This document shows, piece after piece, positions 34,850-46,583 of a stretch of DNA of 64,000 nt. A program made the position numbers and the translations under genes. Numbering within the stretch: position 1 is the first letter of the stretch; each line of letters begins with the position of its first letter. Source of the DNA: Cotesia glomerata (Eukaryota; Arthropoda; Insecta; Hymenoptera; Braconidae); contig NC_058161.1 in assembly GCF_020080835.1 (NCBI RefSeq), positions 28,344,837-28,408,836 of the forward strand, written 5' to 3'. The notes below the pieces were generated by a model. That model was not told the origin of the DNA and ran no database searches. It saw nothing but the letters and a program-made list of their open reading frames with translations.

Positions 34850-35926
34850 TTAGGAAAACGGTTGACCCTAAAGGCCATCCCTGCAACTTCCCGCTAATTC
34901 CGTTAATACCTGGCCGCTTTTTTGAGCTCTTCGAGCTCAAAAGTACAATCTGTGTGTTGTTTTAAGCTCTCCGAGCTCAAAAAGATACCTTTTCTATGCT
35001 TTTGAGCTCTTTGAGCTCAAAAGTCTGATAGAAGTTTCATAGAACACTATTTTTTGAATGTTCATACCGCAATAACTTTTGAATGAATGAACCGATTTTT
35101 ACGCGGTTGGCGGCATTCTACGTAGTTTTTTAAGCCTTATAAATAATTTCTAAGTTTCAATTGGTCAAACTAGAAATTTCGGAGTAACTCTGAAAAAACA
35201 CTTTTTTTGCCCTCCGGGCGGAAAGTGGCAACTTTCGTCCCGCTGCGCTAAACTAAGTTGCCGCTTTCCGCCTTCGTCGGACAAAAAAATAGTATACACT
35301 CCTCGGGAAGTAAATAAGAAAGCCTCAGATCACATGTTTGTTGACCTCGGCTTCGCCTCGGCCAACAATTACATGTGATCTGAGACATTTCTTACTTTAC
35401 TCCCCTAGGTGTGTAATATACTATTTTCGGTTTTCTTTCGTTCACGATATCTCTCGAACGAATCAACCGATTTTGACCGGATTGGCGGCGATCGACGTGG
35501 TTTTTTAAGGTTGAGAGCTGATTAGTTTTTGGAATCTATCGGTTGAGCCGTTTAAAAGTTATCCCAAAAAAACCACTTCAGAAAAAATTTTTTTCCTACT
35601 TTTTTTTAGATTTCTCCACATTTCTCAAAATCTATCGGTCCGAATCGGTTCAAATTAACAAAAAATCTAAGTTTGGCGAAGCCCTTTCGAATGGCACCAA
35701 CCGCGATGAAATCGGTTCAACCGTTCAAAAGTTATAAGAGGTTTACATACTTACACACACACACACACACACATACAGACATAGTGACACCCTCGCGGGA
35801 ATAGTCAGGAAAGCTTCCTAGGACCTCAAAACGTCGAGATCTGATGAAAACTCGATTTTCGAAAAACGGGGTAAAACCAATAACTTCCCGATTTTTGAAA
35901 ATTTTCAATTTTCTTAGCGGGAAGTT
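34850..35926 (-). repeat. AACTTCCCG repeat, full copy split by a MITE
   Basis: TTAGGAAAACGGTTGACCCT at the left and CTTAGCGGGAAGTT at the right mark a complete - strand copy, with a short (CA)n at 35754-35773. It is interrupted at about 35203-35426. Confidence 0.75.
35203..35426. mobile_element. Partial composite MITE (A-B)
   Basis: Carries module A (GCCCTCCGGGCGGAAAGTGG to GTCGGACAAAAAAA) and one B module ending GTGTAATATACTATT, matching the right two thirds of 7395-7754. The repeat around it continues cleanly on both sides (ACACTTTTTT, CGGTTTTCTTTCG), so the insertion is well delimited. Confidence 0.75.
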
Positions 35927-35935
35927 AAAAATAAA

Positions 35936-36133
35936 AAAAATAAGAGCAAAACCAAAAAATTTGATAAAAAACATTTTAAATATAAAAATGTTAATTGCCA
36001 TTGTCTGTATTGCAATGGAATTTCCTCAGAGTTATGGATTCAATGTAATAATTTTAATAAGTGGTCTTATGATTCTTGCGCAGGAATTGGCGAAGATTAT
36101 TCTGACGAATATGTTTGTGATCATTGCAAATAA
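35936..36133 (+). pseudogene. C-terminal cysteine-rich finger of a pogo/Tigger-type transposase
   Basis: One frame ends at TAA 36131-36133 and contains CLYCNG, then ELWIQCN, KWSYDSCAG and YVCDHCK. This is the PHD-like C4HC3-type finger found at the C-terminus of many insect pogo/jerky-type transposases. One expected position is altered (NFNKW where a CxxC would place a cysteine). The catalytic DDE domain is absent; the AACTTCCCG insertion lies right upstream. Together with TA-flanked ends it supports a dead pogo-like element. Confidence 0.6.
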
Positions 36134-36874
36134 TCGTATATTCATTAAAGTATCTCGATGTGATTTCCTAATCATCGAACATTTTTATTTCATGGTTTAT
36201 TCAAAGTGTAATGTTTGTTAACGTCTTAAAAAACTATTATAAATTTTATTGTTAAGCTGTTAATTAGTTTTAAATAGATAATAATTAAAAATATAATTTT
36301 TCCCTCGACGACGTTTTCTGGGAAGAGAATCTCTAGATTTTGATGGTAATAGCTTTAATAAAAAAAAAATTTTTTCTATATGATTTTTTTGGGGAGGGGG
36401 CCGTCATGCCGCAGAAAAAAAAAATTTTTTTTTTCGATTTTTTGCAAAATTTCGACTGATTCGTTCGAAATAGATGGAAAATAAATGAATTTGATGGTTA
36501 AAAGCCACAAAAAGGAAAAATCGGCTTAAGGGGGCCGTCGTGCCCCAGGCTCCCCTATACGTATAAATAAATATGTAATTTATCTAATCCCAAAATTTAA
36601 AAAAAATTCACCGTTTAGTTACTTAGATATTAAATTTCAAAAATCACATTTTTTATCTGCTTATACACGGGCTCTTACGGCGGACAAACTTTAGTCAAGA
36701 CTTTAATTATTTTTTTCAATATTAACCTCCCAACTTTAACGAATAAAAAACTATACTCAAGAGACTTGGATTATTGTAAAATATAAAAAAAATTTAATAA
36801 TAATACATTACCGATATAATTTTTGAAATATTTAAAGTTTTTAACTCGTTTATCGTAAGCTATTTATTCGAATA

Positions 36875-37025
36875 AAGATTTGGCAACGTTGCGTCAACAG
36901 CTGAGAAAAAAGAAAAGGATAGAAATATAGTTACAGAGAGAGAAATATTTAACTCATACACTCATGCACCTCTCTGTAATGGGTATAATCAAAGGCGCTG
37001 TTGCCAAATCTGTTTATTTAATCCG
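36875..37025. mobile_element. Small inverted-repeat element
   Basis: AATAAAGATTTGGCAACG at the left and GCTGTTGCCAAATCTGTTTATT at the right are inverted. Between them are about 110 bp with AGAGAGAGAAATA. Ends are approximate. Confidence 0.4.
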
Positions 37026-37295
37026 ACAAGTAATAAATACGAAAGTCATTTTATTAAACAAGTAAAAATCATCAATTATTAAATTGTTCAAATTATTTTA
37101 AATTAAGATAAAGAATTTTGACGAATATTGGGAAGACTGAAAGTAAAAAAAAATTTTAACATTATTCTGACTCATAAGTTACGCTCAAACCTCCTTAAGG
37201 TTAACGATATTATTTTTTTAAATAAAAAATACGGAATTTTTTATATTAAAATTTTTTATTTAAATTTTTAATAAAATTGCTGCTTGTTAAACCTA

Positions 37296-38401
37296 CCCTC
37301 GCGGTTTCGGAATCACTGTAAAATCACAGTGAAATTTTAGTGAGATTATAGTAAAAAGATAGTGCGACCATGATGAAATTACGGTGAAATCACCATAATT
37401 TTGTGCCATTCGGTTACTGTAGTTTTATGGTCATCTCACAGTGGTAATGCTGTGAGTTTAGAGTGGTACCACTGTGAATTTACAATGAATCCACAGTGAA
37501 TCTACGGTGAATTCACAATGAATCCACAGTGAATTTACGGTGAATTCACAATGAATCCACAGTGAATTTATGGTGAATTCACAGTGAATTCACCGGGGTA
37601 AAAATAATTGTATATAATTATTTCCATGAAAAAAAAAATATCTGTCGGGAGCAGGAATCGAACCGCGAACCTCATACTCGGAAGACTGACTTGCTACCAA
37701 TTGACCTAAGAGAACATCGCGAGAAAATATGTTCGTGTGAACTACAAGTCCTGCATATGTTATATAAATGACTATTTTTTTCGTTACATATAATTATATA
37801 AGAATCATAAATAATTTTTCGAAATTGCAAAAACCATCTCACATTATTACATATAATTATATATTAATCATATATAATTATTCGAAATCGCAAAACCATT
37901 ACATATAATTATGTATAATTATACATGATTATATATAGTTATATATAATTATACATGATTATATATAATCACAAAAACCATTATACATAATTATATTTAA
38001 ATTAGATGTAATTATATATTAATCATATACAATTTTCTTACCCCGGACCCAATGAGTTCACAGTGAAATTACTATGAATTCACAGTGAAACTCTATCATG
38101 AACTAACGGTGTTACAACTATCAGATCATTCTGAAGTCACGGTTAAATCATGGTAAAACGACGGTGAAATCACAGTGAAATTACTATGAATTCACTGTGG
38201 AACTATTGTGAACTCACGGTGTTATCTCTGTGAGACTACCATGAATCTACAGTGATACCACCACTAAACCATAGTGACGAAATGGCACAAAATCACTGTG
38301 AATTCACTATGAAATTACCGTGAACCCACAGTAGATTTACGGTGAAGACGATTTCACTGTGAATTCACTGTGATTTCATAGTAATTCCGAAACTGCGAGG
38401 G
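37296..38401. mobile_element. TA-flanked TIR element built of ACAGTGAATTC subrepeats
   Basis: CCCTCGCGGTTTCGGAATCA and GTAATTCCGAAACTGCGAGGG are inverted ends, with TA on both sides. The body is tens of degenerate copies of CACTGTGAATTCACAGTGA-type words on both strands. A second element (37593-38046) is nested inside. No protein is encoded. The right end lies 27 bp from the receptor exon 2 acceptor. Confidence 0.75.
37593..38046. mobile_element. TIR element (CCGGGGTAA ends) with tRNA-like core
   Basis: CCGGGGTAAAAATAATTGTA and ACAATTTTCTTACCCCGG are inverted ends. AT-rich ATATAATTATAT arms fill most of it. At 37641-37716 on the - strand is a tRNA-like segment with A box-like TAGGTCAATTGG and B box GGTTCGATTCC. 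It is nested in the ACAGTG element. Confidence 0.65.
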
Positions 38402-38428
38402 TAATGACAGTAAGCATAAAATTTTCAG

Positions 38429-39094
38429 TGGTAATCATCGACAAGGGAAACGAGTTAGCAAACCAAAGCATAGATATCGCATTGGCGGATATCAGAGCTA
38501 AAGACCCGACTGTCCTAGGAAACGTAATTATCGTCCAACTAAATGAGTCCGATCCAAAAGAAGTTTTGGAACAAGTTTGTGGCGTCTGGGATTCAGCAGT
38601 CAAAAACGGAACTTCAGGAGTTCCAGATTTGGTTCTTGACACAACACGCAGTTACTTCGGCGCAAAGACTGTCAATGTATTCGCATCTTTCCTGGGGATT
38701 CCAAAAATTTCAGCCCGATATGGACAGCGGAGTGATGTCAAACACTGGCAAGACTTAACTGTGAACCAGACGAACTACCTAGTTCAAATAATGCCTCCGG
38801 TTAATCTTATCTCCAAAGCTTTCAGGCAATTAGATTGTGAAAAAAACGTATCTAATGTCGCAATTATTGTTGATGACACTTATGCCATGGATCAGATGTA
38901 CAAGGGTCTCTTGCAGAATATTTCTTCACGGCATATCATTGTTCAGGCCGAAGCCGACAATCCAGATATCGAACAGCAGCTGGACCGCATACGGGATCTT
39001 GATGTTGTTAATTACTTTGTACTCGGTAATGAAAACACGCTGACCAATTATTTAGATGTTACGGATGATAAAAACTTAACTGGGTGTAGATACG
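38429..39094 (+). CDS. Ir25a-like receptor, exon 2, amino-terminal domain (downstream copy)
   Basis: The exon starts after ATTTTCAG and ends before donor GTAAGA at 39095, 666 bases and 222 codons, open throughout. It encodes a periplasmic-binding-protein-like amino-terminal domain as found in Ir25a and iGluRs. Recognisable Ir25a positions include LVLDTT, FLGIPKISARYGQ, YLVQIMPP, AMDQMYKGLLQNI and RDLDVVNYFVLG. Many residues differ from the usual Ir25a pattern, so it may be a diverged paralogue. A codon is split after 39094 (phase 1), so at least one more exon is expected. No ligand-binding domain, pore or transmembrane exon was recognised downstream in the window. Ir8a is a less likely alternative. 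Transposons sit on both sides but the exon has no damage. Confidence 0.8.
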
Positions 39095-39633
39095 GTAAGA
39101 ATTATTTGTTTTAATTATGATTTCAAGTGATTTTCATTTTTGTAGAAAAAACAGAAAATAATTAATAACTATATGCACAGAAAATATTTCGTTCGATTAT
39201 TAGGAAGATTAATATTAAATTTATCAAATTAGAATTTATGGATGAAAATAATTTAATGAATTGAGTATTTTTTTATAAACTTTTCCGCCCAATAAACTGT
39301 TGATCGCTTTGGTTTATGAGTAGGAGTGTGAGTACTTGAAACTCTGAAGTTTCAAACTATTCAATATTCAATTCCATTAAAACTTGCACACCTCTATTGA
39401 TTAATTTATTTTCAATAAATAAGATTTAGTATTCAAGTTTGTTTATTAAATATAGTTATTTTTCAATAATAAATTTTAAGTAATGATGCCTTCCCAGGGA
39501 TAAAAATATAAATCTGACCAGATAAAATCTTGTCTGATCAGGAAAATTATGATTGAGCAGATCTATTTATGTGTGATCAGATACAACATTGAAAAGGCCA
39601 TTCGGCAGCCGAAATGGAAGTAGATTTCATTTT

Positions 39634-39675
<42 letters not shown>

Positions 39676-40054
39676 TTCCATTCTTTCCCGCTTCACAGCA
39701 TTATTTAAATTTGTTAAAAACCACCCCCACTCTTGGTGAAACGCCCCCTTCTATATTTACTTTACAAGCTCCCTACTCCAGTGCCACGCGGCTCACTAGT
39801 CCCATCTCGACTTCAGAGGGTTAAATAAACATTTTGTATGATCATAAATAAAGCTTTAGGATCCAAACATTTTCACTTAAAAGATTTTAATATATCTATT
39901 AATAGCAGAAATATATTGCGTAATAGCGAAGAGCCTAAATATAAAAGTATGCATTATTTTTTCATGCTTATGATGCATTCGATTAGTCACATTACGAATA
40001 AATTGATGCCACATATATCTCATCTCAATTTTATATTAGGAAAAGATAAAATTA
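39095..40054. other. Non-coding, intron or intergenic
   Basis: 39510-39600 has TGATCAGA-type palindromes. (AAT)n lies at about 39638-39674, followed by a SINE 3' part (TTCTTTCCCGCTTCACAGC) to about 39820. No exon was recognised. Confidence 0.45.
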
Positions 40055-40216
40055 TTTTTTTGCTCGACGGGCAGAAAGCGTCAAATTTCAGCCCGCTGCA
40101 CTAAACGAAATTGCCACTTTCTACCTTCGTCGAGCAAAAAAATAGCATACACTCCTCGGGAAGGAAATAAGAAAGCCTCAGATCACATGTTTGTTGACTT
40201 CGGCTTCGCCTCGGCG
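40055..40216. mobile_element. Partial composite MITE (A and half B)
   Basis: TTTTTTTGCTCGACGGGCAG to GTCGAGCAAAAAAAT is module A (40055-40142). The following B module stops at CGGCTTCGCCTCGGC without its right end. It is more diverged than the copies at 7395 and 35203. Confidence 0.65.
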
Positions 40217-40523
40217 AAATTGAAGCTTATTAGAAGAGCTTTACGATGCATTTTACCAAATTTTAATATCTTGTCTAATTCAGTTGTTATACCAAGTTGA
40301 AGTAGTAAAAACATCAATTTTTACGATTTTCAAAATTTCAAAATCATGTCATTTCCAAATTACTCGCCCGATTAAGCTCATCTTCGAACTTAACGCCAGT
40401 CTGATCGACCAAATGAAGCATGTTGGAGTTTGAGAGAAGAATCAGGTTACAAATTGAGAAACGTTATCGTTGCTGACAAAGCCGCGTTATATGCGTATAA
40501 ACATATATATAATGAGATTGGCA
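40217..40523. other. Non-coding repeat-like stretch
   Basis: Contains AAATTACTCGCCCGATTAAG and CTTCGAACTTAACGCC, similar on the other strand to 6400-6490. No gene. Confidence 0.35.
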
Positions 40524-41444
40524 GCTAAAAATCCGACTATTTTTTTTTTGAGTCTCGAGTGAGAAAAAATCGTTAGTTTTTGATGTTTTACAAAAGCTAT
40601 CACAAAGGACAGCAAAAAATGGGGTGGCTTTTAAGATGTCACTCCAAACCTTTTCTTAAATTTCAAAAATCGTCAACAATCGAATTTTTTTTAATTTTTT
40701 TTCTCTCGTTACGGTATAATTTTATAGACTAAAAAATAAGTTTCTGAAAAATTTCAGTTCAAAATTTTAATTTTGAAAGGATCGCTCATATTTTTTTCAA
40801 TTCTATTCGAGTGCATTAGTTTAGATTTTTCGAGCGACCTTTTACTATTCAAATTAAAATTCCATGCATTTTTTTTTTTTATTTATTTAGGTACAATAAT
40901 CGATAAAAAATACATCACGAGATGAACTAAAAATCAAGCACAACATAGAAATATAATTTTTTTTTTAATTTAATAATTTTATTTAATCAACTGTTCAGGC
41001 GTGTAGTTCTGAATCCCAAACTGGTTCTTTAGAAACTCAACTTGGTTTGAGAGATTTGACCTTGCTGCATGGGTTAAGATTTTTTTTCAAACCAAAAGAC
41101 CCCAACGTACCAATTCCCAATCACTTAAAGTCGGCGATATGTCTAATTAAAGAAAAAAAAAAATTATGAGGCGACCTTCAAAATTTAAATTTTGAACTGA
41201 AACTTTTCAGAAATCCTATTTTTTTTTTGGTTTATAAAATTATACCGTAACTGAGAAAAAATTAAAAAAAAATTCGAATTTTGGACGATTTTTGAAATTA
41301 AAAAAATTCTGAGTGACCTCTTAAAAATTTTTTTGAGCTGTCCTTTGGTGAGGGCTCTTAAAACATCAAAAACTAACATTTTTTCACTCGAGACTCAAAA
41401 AAAAAAAATAGTCGGTTTTTTTGCGCCACCCTAATATATATACA
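40524..41444. mobile_element. Inverted-repeat element, arms about 260 bp
   Basis: CCGACTATTTTTTTTTTGAG, TCTCGAGTGAGAAAAAAT and GGTATAATTTTATAGAC at the left return inverted at about 41163-41424 (ACTCGAGACTCAAAAAAAAA to TAGTCGG). The centre (40880-41150) may be decayed coding sequence of an unknown element. Ends approximate. Confidence 0.5.
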
Positions 41445-41924
41445 TACATATATAAACTTTTGAACTATATACATTTTCTGACTCAGCTCGACAAACTAAG
41501 TCAGAAAATGACTAAATTTTTTAAAAGTTGCGCCATGAGGACGGCTGCAATAGTTAGATTTTTATGAAATCTACTAAATATTATCAGATATGATTGTATT
41601 TCGCTGAATTTTGTTAAATAAAGAGTACGGAAAGATCTGACCAAATCTACGTGGTCATAAATGGTCATACCTAGTCATACTTGATCACTGACCAGTGATC
41701 AGACATCGCCAGATATGATTAAATATGATCACATACACGGAAAAAAGAAAACTTGAAAAATTACATTATAAATAGTAATAAGTGTCCCGTCGTATTCAAA
41801 ACTAAAAAAATTACAGTTCGAAATAACATTTTTCTAAATTCAATGTTAATTTTCAGAGCTTGCAATCTAACAAGTAATATTTACATTTTACAATGTAATT
41901 CTTACAAAATCTGTAATAATTTAT
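41445..41924. other. Non-coding, with TGATCA palindromes
   Basis: 41590-41740 has TGACCAAATC, GGTCATACCTAGTCAT and ACTGACCAGTGATCAGAC words like those at 39510. It is followed by CACGGAAAAAAG at 41735, an end of the 631-1455 type. No gene. Confidence 0.4.
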
Positions 41925-44900
41925 TTAATTTGAATGCCAAGGCGATGGCCGAATGGCAAAAGTACAAAAATATAAGAATATAAAGTACATGTAAGAGTAT
42001 AAACGTCTCTAAATAAATATTGTAACAATATTAAGATTTTGCTAACAAATAGTGAAAACAATCAAAAGATTTAAGAAATATCATCAGTTTTTTACAATCA
42101 ACAGAAATATATAAGGTGAAATAAACGTAAGCAAGAAATTTCTTAAAGTTCCAGTTTTAGCTGAAGAGAAGGCAAGAAGTTTTTAAAGTGGGTATCAGAC
42201 TAGGTTTAGATCTAAATTTCTAGTTTATAGCACTCCAATTATTAATGATTTGAATCATCATCGGTGAAGCCGGGACTCAAGTTCTCCTTAAGCTCAAGGT
42301 CATGGAAGAATTTGTAGGCTTTGTCTTGAAAGTATCTATGCTAAGTGCATTGGTGACATCAGGTGGTAATTCTCTCCAGAGGCGTCGTATTGATGAAATC
42401 AGAACAATGAATGTTTCGTAGACGGTAGTTGAGAAATTAGGAATTTTAAATGTGATATTGTTCTGTTATGGCAGCCACTCTCTCAAGGAGAACGTCTAAT
42501 ATCTGGTGACTATTCGACAAACATGCTTCTGAGGAATCTAGGTTCACCAGAGTTAAAAAGTTTGTACAAAAAACAAGCCAAGAAGTAGTACCGCTTCGAT
42601 TTGACTGTGAGCCATTGTAACGAGCGTTTATGAGGTGTTATATGCTCATCACGTTTTCAAATTAAAAATGAATCTTATGCCATTATTTATGCAGACGTTG
42701 TAAATCCTTGTAGTCTAATCTTTTGGATGTATCTATCAAGACCAAAGAGCAGTAGTCGATGATTGGAATAACCATTGCTGTGACCAGCAATTTTCGAGGT
42801 TGAGGTAGATAGTATATTCTTCTACCTATATTTTGAGGCTATTTAGAGTACAATAGACTTTTCTGAGAGAATATGTGAGACATGAAGATCCCAGGAAAGA
42901 TTTGCTGATAAATGAACACCCAAATGTTTGGTTAAGGCTGAAACTTACGGGATAACATTGCCATCTACAATTATTTAAGGAAGATCACCAATTCTTTATT
43001 AGCTTCAATTTCCTACTGCTCCCTAGAATCATCGCCGACTTTAAGCTTTTCCCAAGGTTGAGTTCGAAACCCACTTCCCTTGCCCAATCAGCTACTGCTT
43101 GAGGCATCAGTATTGGGATTTTATGCGCGCTGCATCGTTTAATTGAGAAAGATTGAAGTGGTAGTATGCAGATTTATCGTCAGCAAAGAGACCATATTGA
43201 CAAAATTTCAGCCGTTTCGTCACTACCCGTTAATTGTCATGATGAGGAAAAGAATGGGGCCCAGAATAGACAGGGACACCTGAAGTTATAGTATTTTATG
43301 GCGTCAGATGTAGAACAAATCATAGTTTAGTACTGCTTGCGATCGGCCAGTGAGATACGATAGGAACCGAAAAATAACCTCAGTCCGAGAAACCTGGCTG
43401 ATACATTGTTACGAATAACACTTCTGATTTGACGTAATCAAAAAGCTTTTGAGAAATCAAATAGAATGAGGTAAGGTTAATTCGTCACTGTCAATGGCTT
43501 TACGGACATCATCAGTCAAACGAAGCTTTGGCTGCTTGGGTACACTATGATGCTTCCGTAAACCTGATTGATGTTCATCGACCGAGTACCATTCGATTCA
43601 AGGTAATTCGTGAAACTGATTTGCCATTATACATTCAAATACTTTGGCCAGATGAGCTACATTGGCTATAGGTCTGAAATATCTGACATAGAATTTGGAG
43701 GACTTATTTTATTTAGAGGAACAATATAGACCTGCTTTCAGGCATCAGGAAAGACGTACGTGTCAATAGATCTATTGTAGATGTTCATGAGAAATATCGA
43801 GATCTGTGGTAAAGATGATCTTTCAGCCACTTGAGGATCCCAACCCATCCAAGATCTTTGCCTTTGGACTTCTGCACAGTAATTTCTAAATTCTTTTTGT
43901 GAGCATCTACAATATCCAATCTTGGACCAATTAAATATGCTATTTACTTTCCTCTCGGTAACTGATTGATAAATCAGTTATGAACTCACGAGAACAGGGA
44001 ATAAGTTTCTTTAAGATATTGGCATAGAAATTATTCAAAGAGTTAGGATTAAAGCTGTCCAATGGTGAAAGAGCTTTTAGATTTAACAATACCCAATCGC
44101 TTGAGGGTTGACTACAGGTTTGTATTACTACAGATAAATCGAGAATTTGTTTGAAATAAGCATCTCGAGCAGAGGCTAGTTCGAATTTCGAATTCCTTTC
44201 GTTTTGTCTTATGCTGAGCGAGAAGATTGCAATCTCCAAGTTTGTCGTGCTTTTTATATAGATTATCTCGCTGCCTAAATTTGACGCCTTAACTCACCAG
44301 TTAATCACGGACTGCTTGGACGACTCAATTTCCTGGTGACAAAGAGAGCAAAGTTATCTAAGGCTGATGTGATGGCGTGTGAAATGTCCAACTTTAAGTA
44401 GTTAGGATCCAAGCCATCAAGGTTAGCATTAGCAGGTTTTAATTTTCGATTCAAATCATTCGCAAGAGCTTCATGATCACAATATTTGAAATCTCTAAAC
44501 TTGCTGTTTTATCATATTTTGGTACCGCTTTTGAAATTTATATTCGCAGCATAAATAATCATGCCCACTGTGAAAGGCATTGGAGAGCTTTGAATAGCTT
44601 TCTAGTTTTATCACTACTATTTAACAATAATGACATCCAGCCACGAGTCGCTCCAGAAGTATGAATATAGAATGAAATGTAGATCCATATGGTATGCAGT
44701 AGGTCCCGAATCATGAATGAAAGATTTTAAGGTGATTTGATGGACGATCAGTTTTTCAGAAGATTTGCAATTCAAGTCACCCACTTAATGACTAATATTT
44801 TTATATGATTGATAAAATTTGGCAAAATGTGTCTTGAAGCTATCTAATAATAATCCCTGTGATGTTCTATAAATAGCTGAAAGGAGTATGCGAAACAACC

Positions 44901-45870
44901 AGATGATGATACTATTTATATTTTAGCTCAAAATATTTTATTGATGACATAGTGACATTGCTTTGACATGGTAATTGCTTTATTCAAATTTGTCCCAAAT
45001 CTTCTTCAGAGCAAATTAAGCTTAGCTGGATCATCGTCCTTTTTGCATAAATTCTACCCTTATAAGAAAAGCCCCAAACGAGAAATTCAGAAGCAATATA
45101 GATTTGTCGAGCCTGAAGCAGCGTTGGGCTGAACTCGGAGATGTTTTCAATTTCCAAGCTTCACGGTGAGCGACGTTTTTTATCAAGAATATGATGACAA
45201 GCAGCCTATGATTTTAAATGCAAAACGAATGAACGTGAGGAGTTTGTTCATAGCTAGAGACACCTTGTTTCTTTTTTTTGGCATTAAACTCACGAAATGT
45301 TCAAAATGTCCGAGGTAAGATTTGCGACTCCAAGCTTATCAAAGATTTAATGAACTATCTGCTATGCCAATTTTCCAGAGCTGACAATACTATCCAAGAA
45401 CACCCAGATAGCAATAACTCCGAACTTATATACTGATCAGCCATCTGATGATAGGATTTGTGACACCAGCCCAGGAATCAATCTGCAGACTTTTATACTT
45501 GGGCCAACTAGACATGAAATTTTCGTCACATTTGGTAGAATTTTGTAATTCACTATTTATTTCATTTATATCCTTTTGCATTGTTGCCTGGATTTTGGTT
45601 ATATCGTTAAATGATTTATTAACATTATCAAGATTGTTGGATAGAGTTTTTATTTTCTTATTATTCAGCTCCATCTTTGCAACCAGACTTTGAATCTCTC
45701 GACTGTGCTTATCAAGATTGTTGGCGACATTTTGAATACTTGTACTATTCTTGAAAGACATGTCAAGTAGAAGATTTAATTTGTCATCTAGACTATAATT
45801 TGCCCAGTTCGGTCTGGCTGCACCAGAATTTGAATCCCCTGAATTTCCTTCATTGGATTTTCCACCAACA
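41925..45870 (-). pseudogene. Decayed CR1/Jockey-like LINE
   Basis: On the - strand, order from right to left: an ORF1 piece (45761-45426) that is coiled-coil-rich (SREIQSLVAKMELNN), a decayed ORF1 C-terminus, then a long reverse transcriptase domain full of stops and frameshifts. RT landmarks are VPLNKISPPNSMSD, HLAKVFECIMANQ-like sequence, DFSKAFDYV and a relic of the catalytic box near 43190. It ends near LWRELPPDVTNALS and a 3' UTR with GCCAAGGCGATGGCC at 41930-41960. The fragment at 11974 shares the UTR phrase. No part is functional. The 5' limit near 45870 is approximate. Confidence 0.7.
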
Positions 45871-46583
45871 TTATTAGAAACTTTTCATTAGAAAATTTTC
45901 TCGATTTTTTTCAAACTTTTCTCGATTTTTTTTGACTGCTGTCTTACTGAAAGCATTAACGTTACCCAAAGCATATCTCGTAGAAGTTGCTCGGTCCCAT
46001 TTACGCTTATTACACATACTTGTGTGTATGCGCACGTGTTTGTGTGTGTTTTCAGAAAAAATTACACACACACAGACACGCACACACACGAAAACACACA
46101 CACAAAAAAAAATTTTTTTTCATTGGAAAAATGAATAAAAATCGCAAAATTGCTCAAATGGTGATTTTTGTAAAAACACAGGATATGAAGCTTCGGGGCA
46201 CTATGAAAAAAAAATCGCAGCACTTTGAATTTTGAGAGATTTTAGGGGACACTTTGAGGTTAAAAAATTACCGACGGTATCCTTCATTCATCCATTTTAT
46301 CCAAAGTTATACCAAGTTATCCAAATATCCTTAATTGTGCGAATTTTTTTTTTTTTTTTCAGTCCAAGTTTTCAATTCCAAAATTTTTTTTTTTTTCAAA
46401 AGCCGTTTACAGTTTCTTATAGAAAATATCGTGTAGTTTTCAAAACCCTTTTTAGATTTCCTATAGGATCATTATTTCCAGAGTTATTGATTATCAAAGT
46501 AAAAAAGAACTTTTTTGCTTTGATTGACAATAACTCTGCGGTAAATCATCGTGCAGGCTTTTTGATTACGTCAAATTGAAGGG
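45871..46583. other. Non-coding, with TG/CA palindrome
   Basis: 46018-46103 has GTGTGTATGCGCACGTG and CACACACACAGACACG arms that can form a long hairpin. 46230-46560 is repeat-like with T runs. No gene. Confidence 0.4.

Larger units (their letters stand above)
34163..36555. mobile_element. pogo-like DNA transposon remnant
   Basis: Ends GGGGAACCTGGGGCACGA and TCGTGCCCCAGGCTCCCC are inverted repeats, flanked by TA on both sides, as for the Tc1/mariner/pogo group. 35936-36133 still encodes a cysteine-rich finger on the + strand. The rest of the transposase is gone. Phrases such as GTGGGGCATAATGGA recur in the left part. An AACTTCCCG copy, itself broken by a MITE, is inserted at 34850-35926. Confidence 0.65.
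33352..38428 (+). other. Intron 1 of the downstream receptor, about 5.1 kb
   Basis: Donor GTATGT at 33352, acceptor ATTTTCAG ending 38428. It is filled by a pogo-like transposon with nested elements (34163-36555), a small inverted-repeat element (about 36875-37025) and a TIR element (37296-38401). 33352-34162 is low-complexity T/A sequence. 36556-36874 and 37026-37295 show nothing recognisable. Confidence 0.65.

Noticed and set aside
37641..37716. Functional tRNA gene on the - strand
   Set aside because: It lies inside a TIR element, and its A box and stems are imperfect.
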